64,000 nucleotides of DNA from JAWWOL01 sp033851545 (GTDB taxonomy: Bacteria > Actinomycetota > Actinomycetes > JAWWOL01), in contig JAWWOO010000097.1 of the NCBI GenBank assembly GCA_033851545.1, forward strand, positions 29,144-93,143. Reading direction: 5' to 3'. Below the pieces are notes generated by a model. The model was not told the DNA's origin and made no database searches. It saw only the letters and a list, made by a program, of their open reading frames with translations. This document shows, piece after piece, positions 27,109 to 36,450 of the stretch. A program made the position numbers and the translations under genes. Within the stretch, counting starts at the first letter, position 1. Each line of letters starts with the position of its first letter.

Positions 27109-28140
27109 TCAGCGAGAAGCTGGTGCCCGCACAGGCGCCACGGCCGTGGTGGAGCGCACGACGAGATGGGAGTCCAAAACCTGGCGGTCAGCCGTTACTT
27201 TCGTGCCGTTCAGGCTGTCCAGCAGAGCTGATACGGCGATCTCACCGGCCTCGGCGCACCGAAGGGAAATGGTCGTCAGCGCTGGGTAGGTCGTGGCAGC
27301 CAGTATGTCGTCGCAGCCAACCAGGCTGAAGTCATTCGGGATGGTGACGCCCTTCTCTGCCATCCCGGCAAGGATGCCGTGTGCGACCACGTCGTCGTAC
27401 GCGAGGGCAGCTGTCGCCCCGTGCTGCAGCAGTTCCGGCACGCTGTCGACGCCTCCCTCATAGGTGGCCGGCGTGGCCCGCAGCGTGGTCAGCGCCATGC
27501 CGTGTCGGGCGCAGGCATGCACGATAGCGGCGCGTCGATGTCGCTCAGCCCATGAGCCGGACGGACCGCCGACGTAGGCCAGGGACCGGTGCCCCAGGCG
27601 GTACAGGTGCTCCACGGCTTCATTGACTCCACGTCGGGAATCCGTGAGCACACGGTGGATGCCGGGGATGTCGCGGTTGATCAGCACCAGGGGGCGGCGA
27701 TCCAGGAACGAGAGCAACGTGGACTGACCGAGTCGGGAGGCGGCCAGCACGAACCCATCAACCTGAGGTGCAAACCTCACGAGCAATCGCTGCTCCTGCC
27801 GGCGGTCCTCGGCCGAGTCGCCGAGAAGGACGCAGACGTCAGCCTTGTCGGCGCGTGCCTGCGCCGCCCGGATGAGGGGAGGAAAGAACGGGTTGGCGAT
27901 GTCCGGCACAATCAGCGCGATATTGCCGTTGCGTCCCGTGGACAGCGCCCTCGCCGTGTGGTTCGGCGCATAGCCCAGCCGTTCCGCGGCCTTCAGCACT
28001 CTCTCCACCGTCTCGGGCTTCAGCAGCTCCGGCCGCGTGAACGCCCTGGAGATGGTGGATCGGGCCACACCGAGCTCAGTCGCCAACAGTGTGACCGTCG
28101 GCACTGAGTTCCCGACCTGGCGGTCTTTTCGCGGGGCCAC
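27109..28140 (-). CDS. LacI family transcriptional regulator of the amino-sugar locus
   Basis: 343 residues from GTG 28138-28140. N-terminal LacI HTH (PTVTLLATELGVARSTISRA, ERVLKAAERLGYAPN), then a periplasmic-binding-protein-like effector domain (NIALIVPDIANPFFPPLIRA, LVLINRDIPGIHRVLTDS, DDVVAHGILAGMAEKGVTIP, FSLVGCDDILAAT). It lies between nagBA (same direction) and the divergent ABC operon, each with a matching palindrome, so it most likely represses both until an amino-sugar ligand binds (inference). Confidence 0.94.
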   Translation of the reverse strand: MAPRKDRQVGNSVPTVTLLATELGVARSTISRAFTRPELLKPETVERVLKAAERLGYAPNHTARALSTGRNGNIALIVPDIANPFFPPLIRAAQARADKADVCVLLGDSAEDRRQEQRLLVRFAPQVDGFVLAASRLGQSTLLSFLDRRPLVLINRDIPGIHRVLTDSRRGVNEAVEHLYRLGHRSLAYVGGPSGSWAERHRRAAIVHACARHGMALTTLRATPATYEGGVDSVPELLQHGATAALAYDDVVAHGILAGMAEKGVTIPNDFSLVGCDDILAATTYPALTTISLRCAEAGEIAVSALLDSLNGTKVTADRQVLDSHLVVRSTTAVAPVRAPASR

Positions 28141-28321
28141 GCGAGCACCTTACCGACCGGCCCCCCTCCTTGTCGCGTCCGCCGGCCGCATACGGCGCGG
28201 TTGCAACTCGTGCCGCGGGACGTCGATCCGCTGCACCACCGTGCACAGCGTGGGTCTACTCCTCGGCAATGGCGCGGGGCGCTGCCGCAGACCTGCGCGA
28301 CGCTCGGCAGACGGCGTGCAC

Positions 28322-28337
28322 GTTACGACCTTGTAAC
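28322..28337 (+). repeat. Inverted repeat GTTAC-N6-GTAAC in the lacI/ABC intergenic region
   Basis: GTTACGACCTTGTAAC, arms of 5 bases with a 6-base centre, about 40 bases upstream of the -35 of the sugar operon. It differs from the LacI palindromes and could bind a second regulator. The rest of the 28141-28465 gap contains the divergent promoter and operator and no gene. Confidence 0.35.
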
Positions 28338-28375
28338 AGTTGACGGCTCCCCAGCGACAACGCCCGGCCACCCCA

Positions 28376-28405
28376 TTGACCCCGCCCGCGGGGCCCTGGT
28401 ACACA
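28376..28405 (+). promoter_or_regulatory. Promoter of the amino-sugar ABC operon
   Basis: TTGACC (28376-28381), an 18-base spacer and TACACA (28400-28405) fit a sigma-70 promoter. The LacI-type palindrome lies directly after the -10, around the expected transcription start, and the first gene begins 60 bases later. Confidence 0.45.
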
Positions 28406-28411
28406 GTCTCT

Positions 28412-28423
28412 GCAACCGGTTGC
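28412..28423 (+). promoter_or_regulatory. LacI-type operator before the ABC operon
   Basis: GCAACCGGTTGC is a perfect 12-base palindrome with the central CG typical of LacI/GalR operators. It sits at the presumed transcription start, where a repressor would block initiation. Its left half equals that of the site before nagB. Confidence 0.6.
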
Positions 28424-28465
28424 CGACATTGGACCGCACACACCACATGTGGAAGGTAAGGTCGC

Positions 28466-29674
28466 ATGACACACGCACTCCGCACAGCGAAGCCCTTGCT
28501 CGCGGTCGCAACCCTGTCCCTCGCCGCACTGACGGCCTGCGGCTCATCGTCGAGCGGCGGCTCGGCCGCGGCTCCGCCCGCTGGCACGAGCTCGGCGTCG
28601 GCCGGCCAGCCGTCCTCCTCCGCTTCGTCCGGTGCAGCCGGCCCGTCAGCGTCGAGCAGCGGTGCGACAGTGACCTCGGGGACCGGAAAAGCCAACCCCA
28701 CCATCGCCCTCATCCTGCCCAACCATGATGCGCCCCGCTACGAGCAACAAGACCGGCCCAAGTTCGAGTCGGCGCTCAAGGCGGCTTGCCCGCAATGCAA
28801 GATGATCTACTACAACTCCAACGCAAGCGTCGCCACCCAGCAGAGCCAGGCCGAAAGCGCCATCGCGCAAGGTGCCGATGTGATCTCGTTCGTGCCGGCA
28901 GACGTCAAGGCCGCAGCCAGCATCGTCCAGAAGGCGCATGCCAAGCATGTCAAGGTGATCGCGCTCGGCAGAGGCGTCGTCGGCGCGACGCCGGACGCCC
29001 TCGTGACATACGACCCGTTGGTGGTTGGTCAGCAGCAGGCCACCACGCTGCTCGCCGACATGAAAGCGCAGGGACTCGCCAACAAGCAGATCGTCATGAT
29101 CAACGGTGCGCCGACGGACGATCTGGCAATGGGCTTCAAGAAGGGTGCGCACCAGGTGCTCGACTCGAGTGGTGTCAAGATCGGGCGTGAGTTCGACACG
29201 CCGAACTGGGACCCCGCGGTCGCTCAGACGGAGATGGACCAGGCCATCACGGCTCTGGGGAAGGACCAGATCGGCGGGGTCATTGCCGCGAACGACACCA
29301 CCGCCGGCTCCGTTGTCGCCTCGATGAAGAATCACGGCATGGACCCGCACAAGATCCCCATCACCGGCCTCGACGCCGACCTGGCCGGCCTGCAGCGCAT
29401 TCTGGACGGAGTGCAGGCGATGACGGTCTACCAGCCGATCCTGCTGACCGAAACGGCCAACGCCAAGATCGCCGTGGCGCTCGGGCGCGGTGAACCCATC
29501 CCCAAGGACCTCGTCAACGGTCCTGGGCCAGTGCCGGCGTTCTTCTTCAAGACGGTGATCGTCACGGCAGCGAACATGAAGGACACCGTGGTCAAGGAGC
29601 CGAACTACGTGGACGTCAAGAAGCTGTGCGCGGCACCCTACGACGTGGGCTGCAAGAAGTTCGGCATCCAGTAG
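28466..29674 (+). CDS. Sugar ABC transporter substrate-binding lipoprotein (CUT2/ribose-like)
   Basis: 402 residues from ATG 28466 with AAGGTAAGG upstream. Signal peptide with lipobox LTAC, then a long Ser/Ala/Gly linker and a type-1 periplasmic-binding fold: NPTIALILPNHDAPRYEQQD, AESAIAQGADVISFVPADVK, GGVIAANDTTAGSVVASMKN and ITGLDADLAGLQRILDGVQA, typical of ribose/xylose-binding proteins. It captures the sugar for the ATPase and permease downstream. Gene context suggests an N-acetylated hexosamine; the ligand is not determined by sequence. Confidence 0.93.
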   Translation: MTHALRTAKPLLAVATLSLAALTACGSSSSGGSAAAPPAGTSSASAGQPSSSASSGAAGPSASSSGATVTSGTGKANPTIALILPNHDAPRYEQQDRPKFESALKAACPQCKMIYYNSNASVATQQSQAESAIAQGADVISFVPADVKAAASIVQKAHAKHVKVIALGRGVVGATPDALVTYDPLVVGQQQATTLLADMKAQGLANKQIVMINGAPTDDLAMGFKKGAHQVLDSSGVKIGREFDTPNWDPAVAQTEMDQAITALGKDQIGGVIAANDTTAGSVVASMKNHGMDPHKIPITGLDADLAGLQRILDGVQAMTVYQPILLTETANAKIAVALGRGEPIPKDLVNGPGPVPAFFFKTVIVTAANMKDTVVKEPNYVDVKKLCAAPYDVGCKKFGIQ

Positions 29675-29713
29675 GCGTGACGAGTACGGCCGGGCCGACA
29701 GAGAGTCAGGGAC

Positions 29714-30503
<790 letters not shown>

Positions 30504-30514
<11 letters not shown>

Positions 30515-31742
30515 CAGCACACAGGCAGCAGGGGGTCCCCCGACCATCAGCGCGCCTGACTCAGCCGGAGAGCGACCGTCAACGCGCAGTCGGCGGCAGG
30601 AAGCCGCGAGCTGGGGGCGCTCCCGGCGTGGACGCCTTGGACCGCTGCCGGTCGTCGTCGGCCTCGTCATCATCTGGACGATCTTTCAGTTCAAGAACGA
30701 TCGATTCCTGTCGGCTCAGAACCTGACTGACCTGGCCCTCCAGATCGCGTCCACGGGCACCATTGCCGTTGGCCTGTTCATGGTGTTGGTGGTCGGCGAG
30801 ATCGACTTGTCCGTCGGGATCGTCAGTGGGTTGGCCGGGGCGATCCTCGGCGTGCTGGCGGTCAACAACGGCGTGAACGCGACCCTCGCCATCGTGGCTG
30901 TGGTGCTGATCACCCTGCTCATCGGGGTCCTGCACGGCTTGATCGTGGTCCGCGTAGGGGTGCCGTCGTTCGTGGTGACGCTGGCCGGCCTGATCGGGTG
31001 GCAGGGCCTGGAGCTGTACGTGCTGGGCAATGGTGGCTCCATCAACTTCCCCCCCAGCGTGATCACCGACCTCACGTCCACCTTCCTCGGCACCCCTGCG
31101 GCGGTAACCCTCGGCGCGGTGCTCTGCATCGGCTACGCCGCCACACTGCAGGTCGCGAGCTCGCGTCGCGCCCGTGCCGGATTGCGGAGGAGCTCGCCCC
31201 TCAGCAACGCCCTGCGGGTGCTCCTGCTGGCGGCTCTGCTCGCGTTGGCCATCTTCGAGCTGGAGCGGGACCGGGGTGTTCCCCTGGCGCTGCTCATCTT
31301 CATCTTCATCGTGGTCCTGGTCGACATCGTCATGCGGAAGACTCAGTTCGGCCGGCACGTGCTCGCGGTCGGCGGAAACCGGGAGGCCGCGCGGCGAGCC
31401 GGGATACCGGTCGACCGCATACGCGTCGAGGTTCTTGCCTTCAGCGCGATGATGGCAGGGGTCGGTGGTGTGCTGTCGGCGTCACGACTCTTGTCCGTCT
31501 CTGCCTCCGCCGGGACCGGCGACACGCTGTTGAACGCCATCGCCGCGGTAGTGATCGGCGGAACGAGCCTCTTCGGCGGCCGTGGCTCTGCCTACTCAGC
31601 ACTGCTGGGAATGCTGCTCATCGGATCCATCAGCAACGGCATGGACCTGCTCAGCCTCGACTCCTCGGTGAAGCTCATGATCACCGGCATCGTCCTGCTC
31701 CTGGCGGTGTCCGTGGATGCGCTGTCGCGCGCACGACGCTGA
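30504..31742 (+). CDS. Sugar ABC transporter permease (RbsC/XylH-like)
   Basis: 412 residues from ATG 30504, GAAGG six bases upstream; longer in-frame readings overlap the ATPase gene and lack a ribosome site. A cytoplasmic basic N-terminus of about 45 residues, then about 9-10 membrane helices. Family motifs: VVGEIDLSVGIVSGLAGAIL (the binding/EAA-adjacent segment), VPSFVVTLAGLIGWQG and AAVVIGGTSLFGGRGS near the end. It forms the homodimeric channel. Its TGA shares a base with the next ATG. Confidence 0.94.
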
Positions 31743-33010
31743 TGCCGCAGACGGCCGAGGGACTTCACGAGTTCTACAGGCGATTGGTCGTCGAGGACCT
31801 GCTGCAGTTTTGGACCGCGGCGATCGACACCCGACACGGCGGTGTCTTCACGTCATTCAACAACGCCGGCACCATGCTGGTCAGCACTGACAAGTACACC
31901 TGGTCGCAAGGGCGCTTCGCGTGGCTCACGGCCAGACTGTCGGAGATGGCCGGCAAGGGCCTCATCGACGCGGACCCCGACGAGCTCCTCGAGCAGTCAC
32001 GACGAACCGTAGAGTTCCTCCTCGATCACGCCTTCCTGCCCGATGGCCACTGCGCTTTCGTCCTGACGGCGGAGGGGGAGCCGAAGGAGGCCTTTCCCGA
32101 CAGTGGCCTCGACCCCAGCATTTGGGCGGACAGCTTTGTCATCATGGGCTTGTCGGAGTTCGCTCGCGTGGCCAAGTCGTTGCCCATTGCCGAGCGAGCG
32201 TTGGACGCCTATGACGGCGTTCGCACGCGCATCCGCAGCGGCGTGTTCCGGACGGAGCCCTACCCGTTCCCGCCGGAGTACCGGCCCTTCTCCGTCCCGA
32301 TGGGGATGCTCAACCTCGCGCAAGAACTCGCGCACGGCCTGCGAGCGTGTCATCACAGCCGGGCCGCGGAGGTCGAGGCCGACGCTGATGAGCTGGCTGC
32401 TGAGCTGTTGGCGAGCTATGTGGAGGAGGGCAACAGCGTCACGGAGCTCGTCCCGCGCCATCCAGCTGACGCGGACAGCCTGCTCGCCAGACATGTCAAC
32501 CCGGGACACGTCATCGAGTGCATGTGGTTCGTCCTGCACCAACTGCGGCGTGGAGCTGACAAGCCATCGATGCTGCGGGCGGCAGCGGTCATCAAGGAGT
32601 CGGTCCGTCTGGGATGGGACAGCGACTACGGCGGGCTGCTCCGGTACGTCGATCGCCTTGGTGGCGAGCCACAGGGTGCACTCGCCGGTGGACGCTACGA
32701 GGAGCTCGTGAGGGACACCTGGTCCATGAAGCTCTGGTGGCCGCACAGCGAGGCCCTCTACGCGCTCCTGCTCGCCTGGGAGCTGACCAGCGACAGCGAG
32801 CTGCTCGACCTCTACTGGCGGGTCCACGAATACACTTTCGCGACCTTCCCCAACCCAGATGCGACGGTGCGGGAATGGATCCAGATCCGCGACCGCCAGG
32901 GACGGCCGGATGATCGCGTCGTGGCTCTTCCGGTGAAGGATCCCTATCACATCCTGAGAGACGCAATGCTGATCATCGAGCTGACCGCGTTGGGAGGAGT
33001 CCCGTCATGA
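31742..33010 (+). CDS. AGE-family N-acylglucosamine 2-epimerase (mannose/GlcNAc epimerase-like)
   Basis: 422 residues from ATG 31742 (TGATG overlap with the permease). An (alpha/alpha)6-barrel of the AGE/renin-binding-protein family: DTRHGGVFTSFNNAG, YTWSQGRFAWLTARLSEM, HVNPGHVIECMWFV, KLWWPHSEALYALLLAWELT and WRVHEYTFATFPNPD, with the usual conserved His residues. Members interconvert GlcNAc and ManNAc or mannose and fructose. Followed by a kinase and NanE, it most likely feeds the ManNAc branch (inference). Confidence 0.9.
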   Translation: MPQTAEGLHEFYRRLVVEDLLQFWTAAIDTRHGGVFTSFNNAGTMLVSTDKYTWSQGRFAWLTARLSEMAGKGLIDADPDELLEQSRRTVEFLLDHAFLPDGHCAFVLTAEGEPKEAFPDSGLDPSIWADSFVIMGLSEFARVAKSLPIAERALDAYDGVRTRIRSGVFRTEPYPFPPEYRPFSVPMGMLNLAQELAHGLRACHHSRAAEVEADADELAAELLASYVEEGNSVTELVPRHPADADSLLARHVNPGHVIECMWFVLHQLRRGADKPSMLRAAAVIKESVRLGWDSDYGGLLRYVDRLGGEPQGALAGGRYEELVRDTWSMKLWWPHSEALYALLLAWELTSDSELLDLYWRVHEYTFATFPNPDATVREWIQIRDRQGRPDDRVVALPVKDPYHILRDAMLIIELTALGGVPS

Positions 33011-33942
33011 GCAGCACGACAACGGAAGCGGCATCACCGGGAGACGACGACCGGCGACGCGAGCTGTACTCGCTGCTGGGCCGGCTGCCCACGTGCTCCG
33101 AGCCGCCGCAGGCCCGCGTCGTGCGGACCGAGACCAAAGGCGGCTACGTGCTGGAGCAGCTCCTGCTCGAGCTCAACGGCGTCGAACCCGTACCGGCGTA
33201 CTTCATCAAGCCGCTGCAGCTCGACGGTCCGCGTCCGACGGTCCTCTACAACCACGCCAGTGGGGACGACCTGGTCCTCGGCAAGGATGAGCTCCTCCGC
33301 GGGCGGCCCGCCTTGAGAAATCCGCCGTACGCCGACGCGTTGGTCGGTGCTGGGTACAACGTCCTCTGTCTCGACATGTGGGGATTTGGCGAGCGGGGCG
33401 GTCGCACGCTCGACGAGCTGTTCAAGAACATGCTGTGGCACGGGCAGGTGCTGTGGGGAATGATGGTCTACGACAGCCTGCGGGCCGTCAGCTACCTCTG
33501 CGGCCGCGAAGACGTGGATGCGCAGCGGATCGCCACTCTGGGCATGTCGAGCGGCAGCACGATGGCGTGGTGGACCGCGGCGCTGTGTCCCGAGGTCAAG
33601 GTCTGCGTCGACATCTGCTGCCTCACCGACTACCAATCCCTGATTGCCTCCCGCGGCTTGGACGGCCACGGCGTCTACTACTACGTTCCCGACCTGTTGA
33701 ACCACTTCACTGCCGGCGAGATCAACGCGCTCATTGCGCCGAGACCGCATCTCGGCCTGGCCGGCGTCTTCGACCCGTTGACGCCGCCCGACGGCCTGGA
33801 CTCGATCGACGACCACGTCAGTGCCGTCTACGCATCGCTGGGAGCCGCCGATGCCTGGCAGCTGTCCCGCTACCAGTGCGGTCATTTCGAGACCGAGGGC
33901 ATGCGGTCCGAGGCGATGGGTTTCCTCACGAAATGGCTTTAG
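33007..33942 (+). CDS. Alpha/beta hydrolase, acetylxylan-esterase/dienelactone-hydrolase-like
   Basis: 311 residues, ATGA overlap with the epimerase gene. Nucleophile elbow GMSSGS (GxSxG), an Asp in VFDPLTPPDG and a His in GHFETEGMR fit a Ser-Asp-His triad. The N-terminal half reads like Abhydrolase_7/AXE proteins (PTVLYNHASGDD, VLCLDMWGFGERGG). No signal peptide, so it acts in the cytoplasm after import. An ester-cleaving step (for example O-deacetylation of the sugar) before phosphorylation is a plausible role; the substrate is not known. Confidence 0.85.
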   Translation: MSSTTTEAASPGDDDRRRELYSLLGRLPTCSEPPQARVVRTETKGGYVLEQLLLELNGVEPVPAYFIKPLQLDGPRPTVLYNHASGDDLVLGKDELLRGRPALRNPPYADALVGAGYNVLCLDMWGFGERGGRTLDELFKNMLWHGQVLWGMMVYDSLRAVSYLCGREDVDAQRIATLGMSSGSTMAWWTAALCPEVKVCVDICCLTDYQSLIASRGLDGHGVYYYVPDLLNHFTAGEINALIAPRPHLGLAGVFDPLTPPDGLDSIDDHVSAVYASLGAADAWQLSRYQCGHFETEGMRSEAMGFLTKWL

Positions 33943-34868
33943 CATTCGCCGTCGGGGTTGACATCGGCGGCACGAAAATCGCGGCTGGCCTTGTCGACCC
34001 CACGGGTCGCATTCATCAGGTCGTGGCGCGGCGCACGCCGGCCGGCCCTGACAAAGTTGTCGCAGCTGTCGTCGAGGTCATTGCCGAACTTGCGGACAGG
34101 GCTCGCCCGGGTCGGCTGTCTGTCGTGGGGGTGGGGACGCCGGGAGTGATCGACCGAGGGACCGGGGCGGTCGACTACGGCTCGAGCATCCTGCCGGGCT
34201 GGTCGGCAACCCCGGTCCGCGACCTGCTGGCCCGGGCAACCGGCTTCGAGGTCGTCGTGGAGAACGATGCTCGTGTCATGGCCTACGGCGAGGCGATGGC
34301 GGGGGCCGGCAAGGGCTTCGAGGACGCCTTGTACGTCTCGGTCGGGACCGGCGTCGGTGGCGCCTTCGTACGCAACGGGGCACTGGTGCACGGGCCACAC
34401 AATTCTGCGGGCGAACTCGCACACGTCCTGGTGCCGACGACCGGCGCGATCAGGTGCGGGTGCGGAAGACCGGACCACCTCGAAGCTGTCGTGTCCGGTC
34501 CGGCGATCGCGGCTCGCTACTTCGAGGAGACCGGCGACCGGCTGACCCTGCAGGAGCTGGTCACCAGAATTGCCGGCGGGGATCTGGTCGCCCAACGGGT
34601 GCTCGAGGCGGCCGCCGACACGCTCGGCCGGGCGCTGGCCGGTCTGCTGGCCTTCCGGGACAGCAGCGCGATCATCCTGGGCGGCGGCGTCCTGCAGATC
34701 GGGACCGAGTTCCTGCTGCCGGTGACCCGGGCGTTTCAAGCGGAGGCGATTCCTCCATTGCGAGGCGTTCCTGTTCTCGCTGCTGCCCTTGGTAGGCAGG
34801 GGCCGCTGATCGGCGCCGCCCTGCTCGCCTTGCGGACTCGTTGCCGGGCGGGAGAATGCCACCGATGA
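33933..34868 (+). CDS. ROK family sugar kinase, probable N-acetylmannosamine kinase
   Basis: 311 residues from ATG 33933, overlapping the hydrolase gene by 10 bases. ROK/ASKHA motifs: GVDIGGTKIAAGLVD, GVGTPGVIDRGTGAVDYGSS, ENDARVMAYGEAMAGAGKG and SVGTGVGGAFVRNG. The zinc-binding segment reads CGCGRPDHLEA, where the third cysteine of the usual CxCGxxGCxE is His. It sits before nanE, the classical nanK-nanE pairing, and would make ManNAc-6-P. Confidence 0.9.
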   Translation: MALAFAVGVDIGGTKIAAGLVDPTGRIHQVVARRTPAGPDKVVAAVVEVIAELADRARPGRLSVVGVGTPGVIDRGTGAVDYGSSILPGWSATPVRDLLARATGFEVVVENDARVMAYGEAMAGAGKGFEDALYVSVGTGVGGAFVRNGALVHGPHNSAGELAHVLVPTTGAIRCGCGRPDHLEAVVSGPAIAARYFEETGDRLTLQELVTRIAGGDLVAQRVLEAAADTLGRALAGLLAFRDSSAIILGGGVLQIGTEFLLPVTRAFQAEAIPPLRGVPVLAAALGRQGPLIGAALLALRTRCRAGECHR

Positions 34869-35575
34869 GCCAGGGCTTGGCTCTGCCGCGGTTCGCTGCA
34901 GCGATCGCCGGAGGCCTTGTCGTCTCCTGCCAGGCACCCGCCGGCCACCCGCTGCGGGACACCGCGACTATTCGCCGAATCGCGGAGGCCGCGGTCCTGG
35001 GCGGCGCCCTGGCCATCCGCTGCGGCGGCGCGGGTGGCGCGGCGGACATAGCAGAGGTGGCTGCGGCCGTTGACGTACCGGTCATCGGGCTGACCAAGGC
35101 GGGTTCGCGAGGGGTGTTCATCACACCGACTCTCGAGGCGGCGATCGAGGTCGTCGAAGCGGGGGCCGACGTCGTCGCAGTGGACGGTACGGCGCGGCCG
35201 CGACCCGATGGTCGGACATTGGGTGCAACTGTCGAGGCGGTGCATGACACAGGCAGGCTGCTGATGGCGGACGTGTCGACGCTCGAGGAAGGACTCGTGG
35301 CGGCACTTCTCGGCGCTGACGTGATCGCTACGACGCTTGCCGGCTACACGACGAATTCCGCGGTACCCCATGACCCCGATATCGCCCTGGTTGAGGCTTT
35401 GCGGGGACAGCTACCCCACATGGTGATCGTTGCCGAGGGACGCTACAACACCCCCGAACTTGCGGCGATAGCCCTTGCGGCGGGCGCGGATGCCGTCGTC
35501 GTAGGGACGGCCATCACCGATATCGCATGGACGACCCGCAGGTTTGCCGGGGCGATGCGGCTCCCCCGCGCCTAG
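34865..35575 (+). CDS. nanE: N-acetylmannosamine-6-phosphate 2-epimerase
   Basis: 236 residues from ATG 34865 (ATGA overlap with the kinase gene, GGGAG ten bases upstream). A TIM-barrel enzyme converting ManNAc-6-P to GlcNAc-6-P, the NagA substrate. Motifs: GGLVVSCQAPAGHPL, IRCGGAGG, DVPVIGLTK, GADVVAVDGTARPRPDG, ADVSTLEEG, ATTLAGYT and IVAEGRYNTPE. Last gene of the operon; its stop shares CTAG with the convergent rsmA. Confidence 0.93.
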   Translation: MSQGLALPRFAAAIAGGLVVSCQAPAGHPLRDTATIRRIAEAAVLGGALAIRCGGAGGAADIAEVAAAVDVPVIGLTKAGSRGVFITPTLEAAIEVVEAGADVVAVDGTARPRPDGRTLGATVEAVHDTGRLLMADVSTLEEGLVAALLGADVIATTLAGYTTNSAVPHDPDIALVEALRGQLPHMVIVAEGRYNTPELAAIALAAGADAVVVGTAITDIAWTTRRFAGAMRLPRA

Positions 35576-36450
35576 GCGTCGCGGGCTGCCCGGGCCTCCG
35601 CGATCCTCGCGAACTCCGCGACGGTCAGCGTCTCTCCGCGAAGGCTCGGGTCGATGCCCGCCTCCCGCAGTGCTTCCTCCGCCAGCATCGCCGAGCCGGC
35701 CCAGCCGGTCAGCGCCCCCCGCAGAGCCTTGCGTCGCTGGGCGAACGCGGCGTCGACGACCGCGAAGACGTCGCGACGGCTGGCCGTTGTCGCCGGGGGG
35801 TCCTGCCGAACGAAGGCCACGAGCGCTGAGTCGACGTTGGGCACCGGCCAGAAGACGCTGCGGGGTACGGACCCGGCGCGGCGGGTCTGGGCGTACCACG
35901 CTGCCTTGACCGTCGGGATCCCGTACACCTTGTTGCCGGGTGGGGCGGTCAGCCGGTCGGCCACCTCGGCCTGCACCATGACCAGGCCGTGGCGCAGCGA
36001 GGGCAGCACCTCGAGCAGGTGCAGCACGACCGGGACAGCGACGTTGTACGGGAGGTTGGCGACCAGCGCCGTGGGTGCCGGACCGGGCAGGTCGGAGACG
36101 GCCAGCGCGTCGGCGGTGACCACGGTCAGCCTGGCGGCGTGGTGCGGAGCACGTTCGGCCACGGTCAGCGGCAGCTGCTCGGCCAGCCGCGGGTCGATCT
36201 CGACGGCGACCACGTGGGCGGCGGCGCCGAGCAGCCCGAGGGTCAGCGAGCCGAGGCCCGGGCCGACCTCGCACACCACGTCGTCCGGCGAAAGCTCCGC
36301 GGCCTTGACGATGCGGCGCACGGTGTTGGCGTCGTGGACGAAGTTCTGGCCCAAGGTCTTGGTCGGCCGCACGTCCAGGCCGGTGGCCAGCGCGCGGACC
36401 TCGGCCGGGCCGAGCAGCCCGTCCGGCCCGCCGGCGGCCGGGGAGGTCAG
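35572..36450 (-). CDS. rsmA: 16S rRNA dimethyladenosine transferase
   Basis: About 292 residues if started at CTG 36448-36450, or 266 from GTG 36370-36372. Dimethylates the two adjacent adenines near the 3' end of 16S rRNA. SAM motifs: TLGQNFVHDANTVRRIV, VCEVGPGLGSLT, VVAVEIDPRL, VANLPYN (NLPY) and PQ-like VFWPVPNVDSALV. Actinobacterial homologues begin with LLGPA(E/D)IR, present here only if translation starts upstream of the GTG; there is no ATG/GTG/TTG between it and the rpfB coding sequence, so CTG overlapping the rpfB stop is likely. Follows rpfB as usual (ksgA). Confidence 0.94.
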   Translation of the reverse strand: MTSPAAGGPDGLLGPAEVRALATGLDVRPTKTLGQNFVHDANTVRRIVKAAELSPDDVVCEVGPGLGSLTLGLLGAAAHVVAVEIDPRLAEQLPLTVAERAPHHAARLTVVTADALAVSDLPGPAPTALVANLPYNVAVPVVLHLLEVLPSLRHGLVMVQAEVADRLTAPPGNKVYGIPTVKAAWYAQTRRAGSVPRSVFWPVPNVDSALVAFVRQDPPATTASRRDVFAVVDAAFAQRRKALRGALTGWAGSAMLAEEALREAGIDPSLRGETLTVAEFARIAEARAARDA

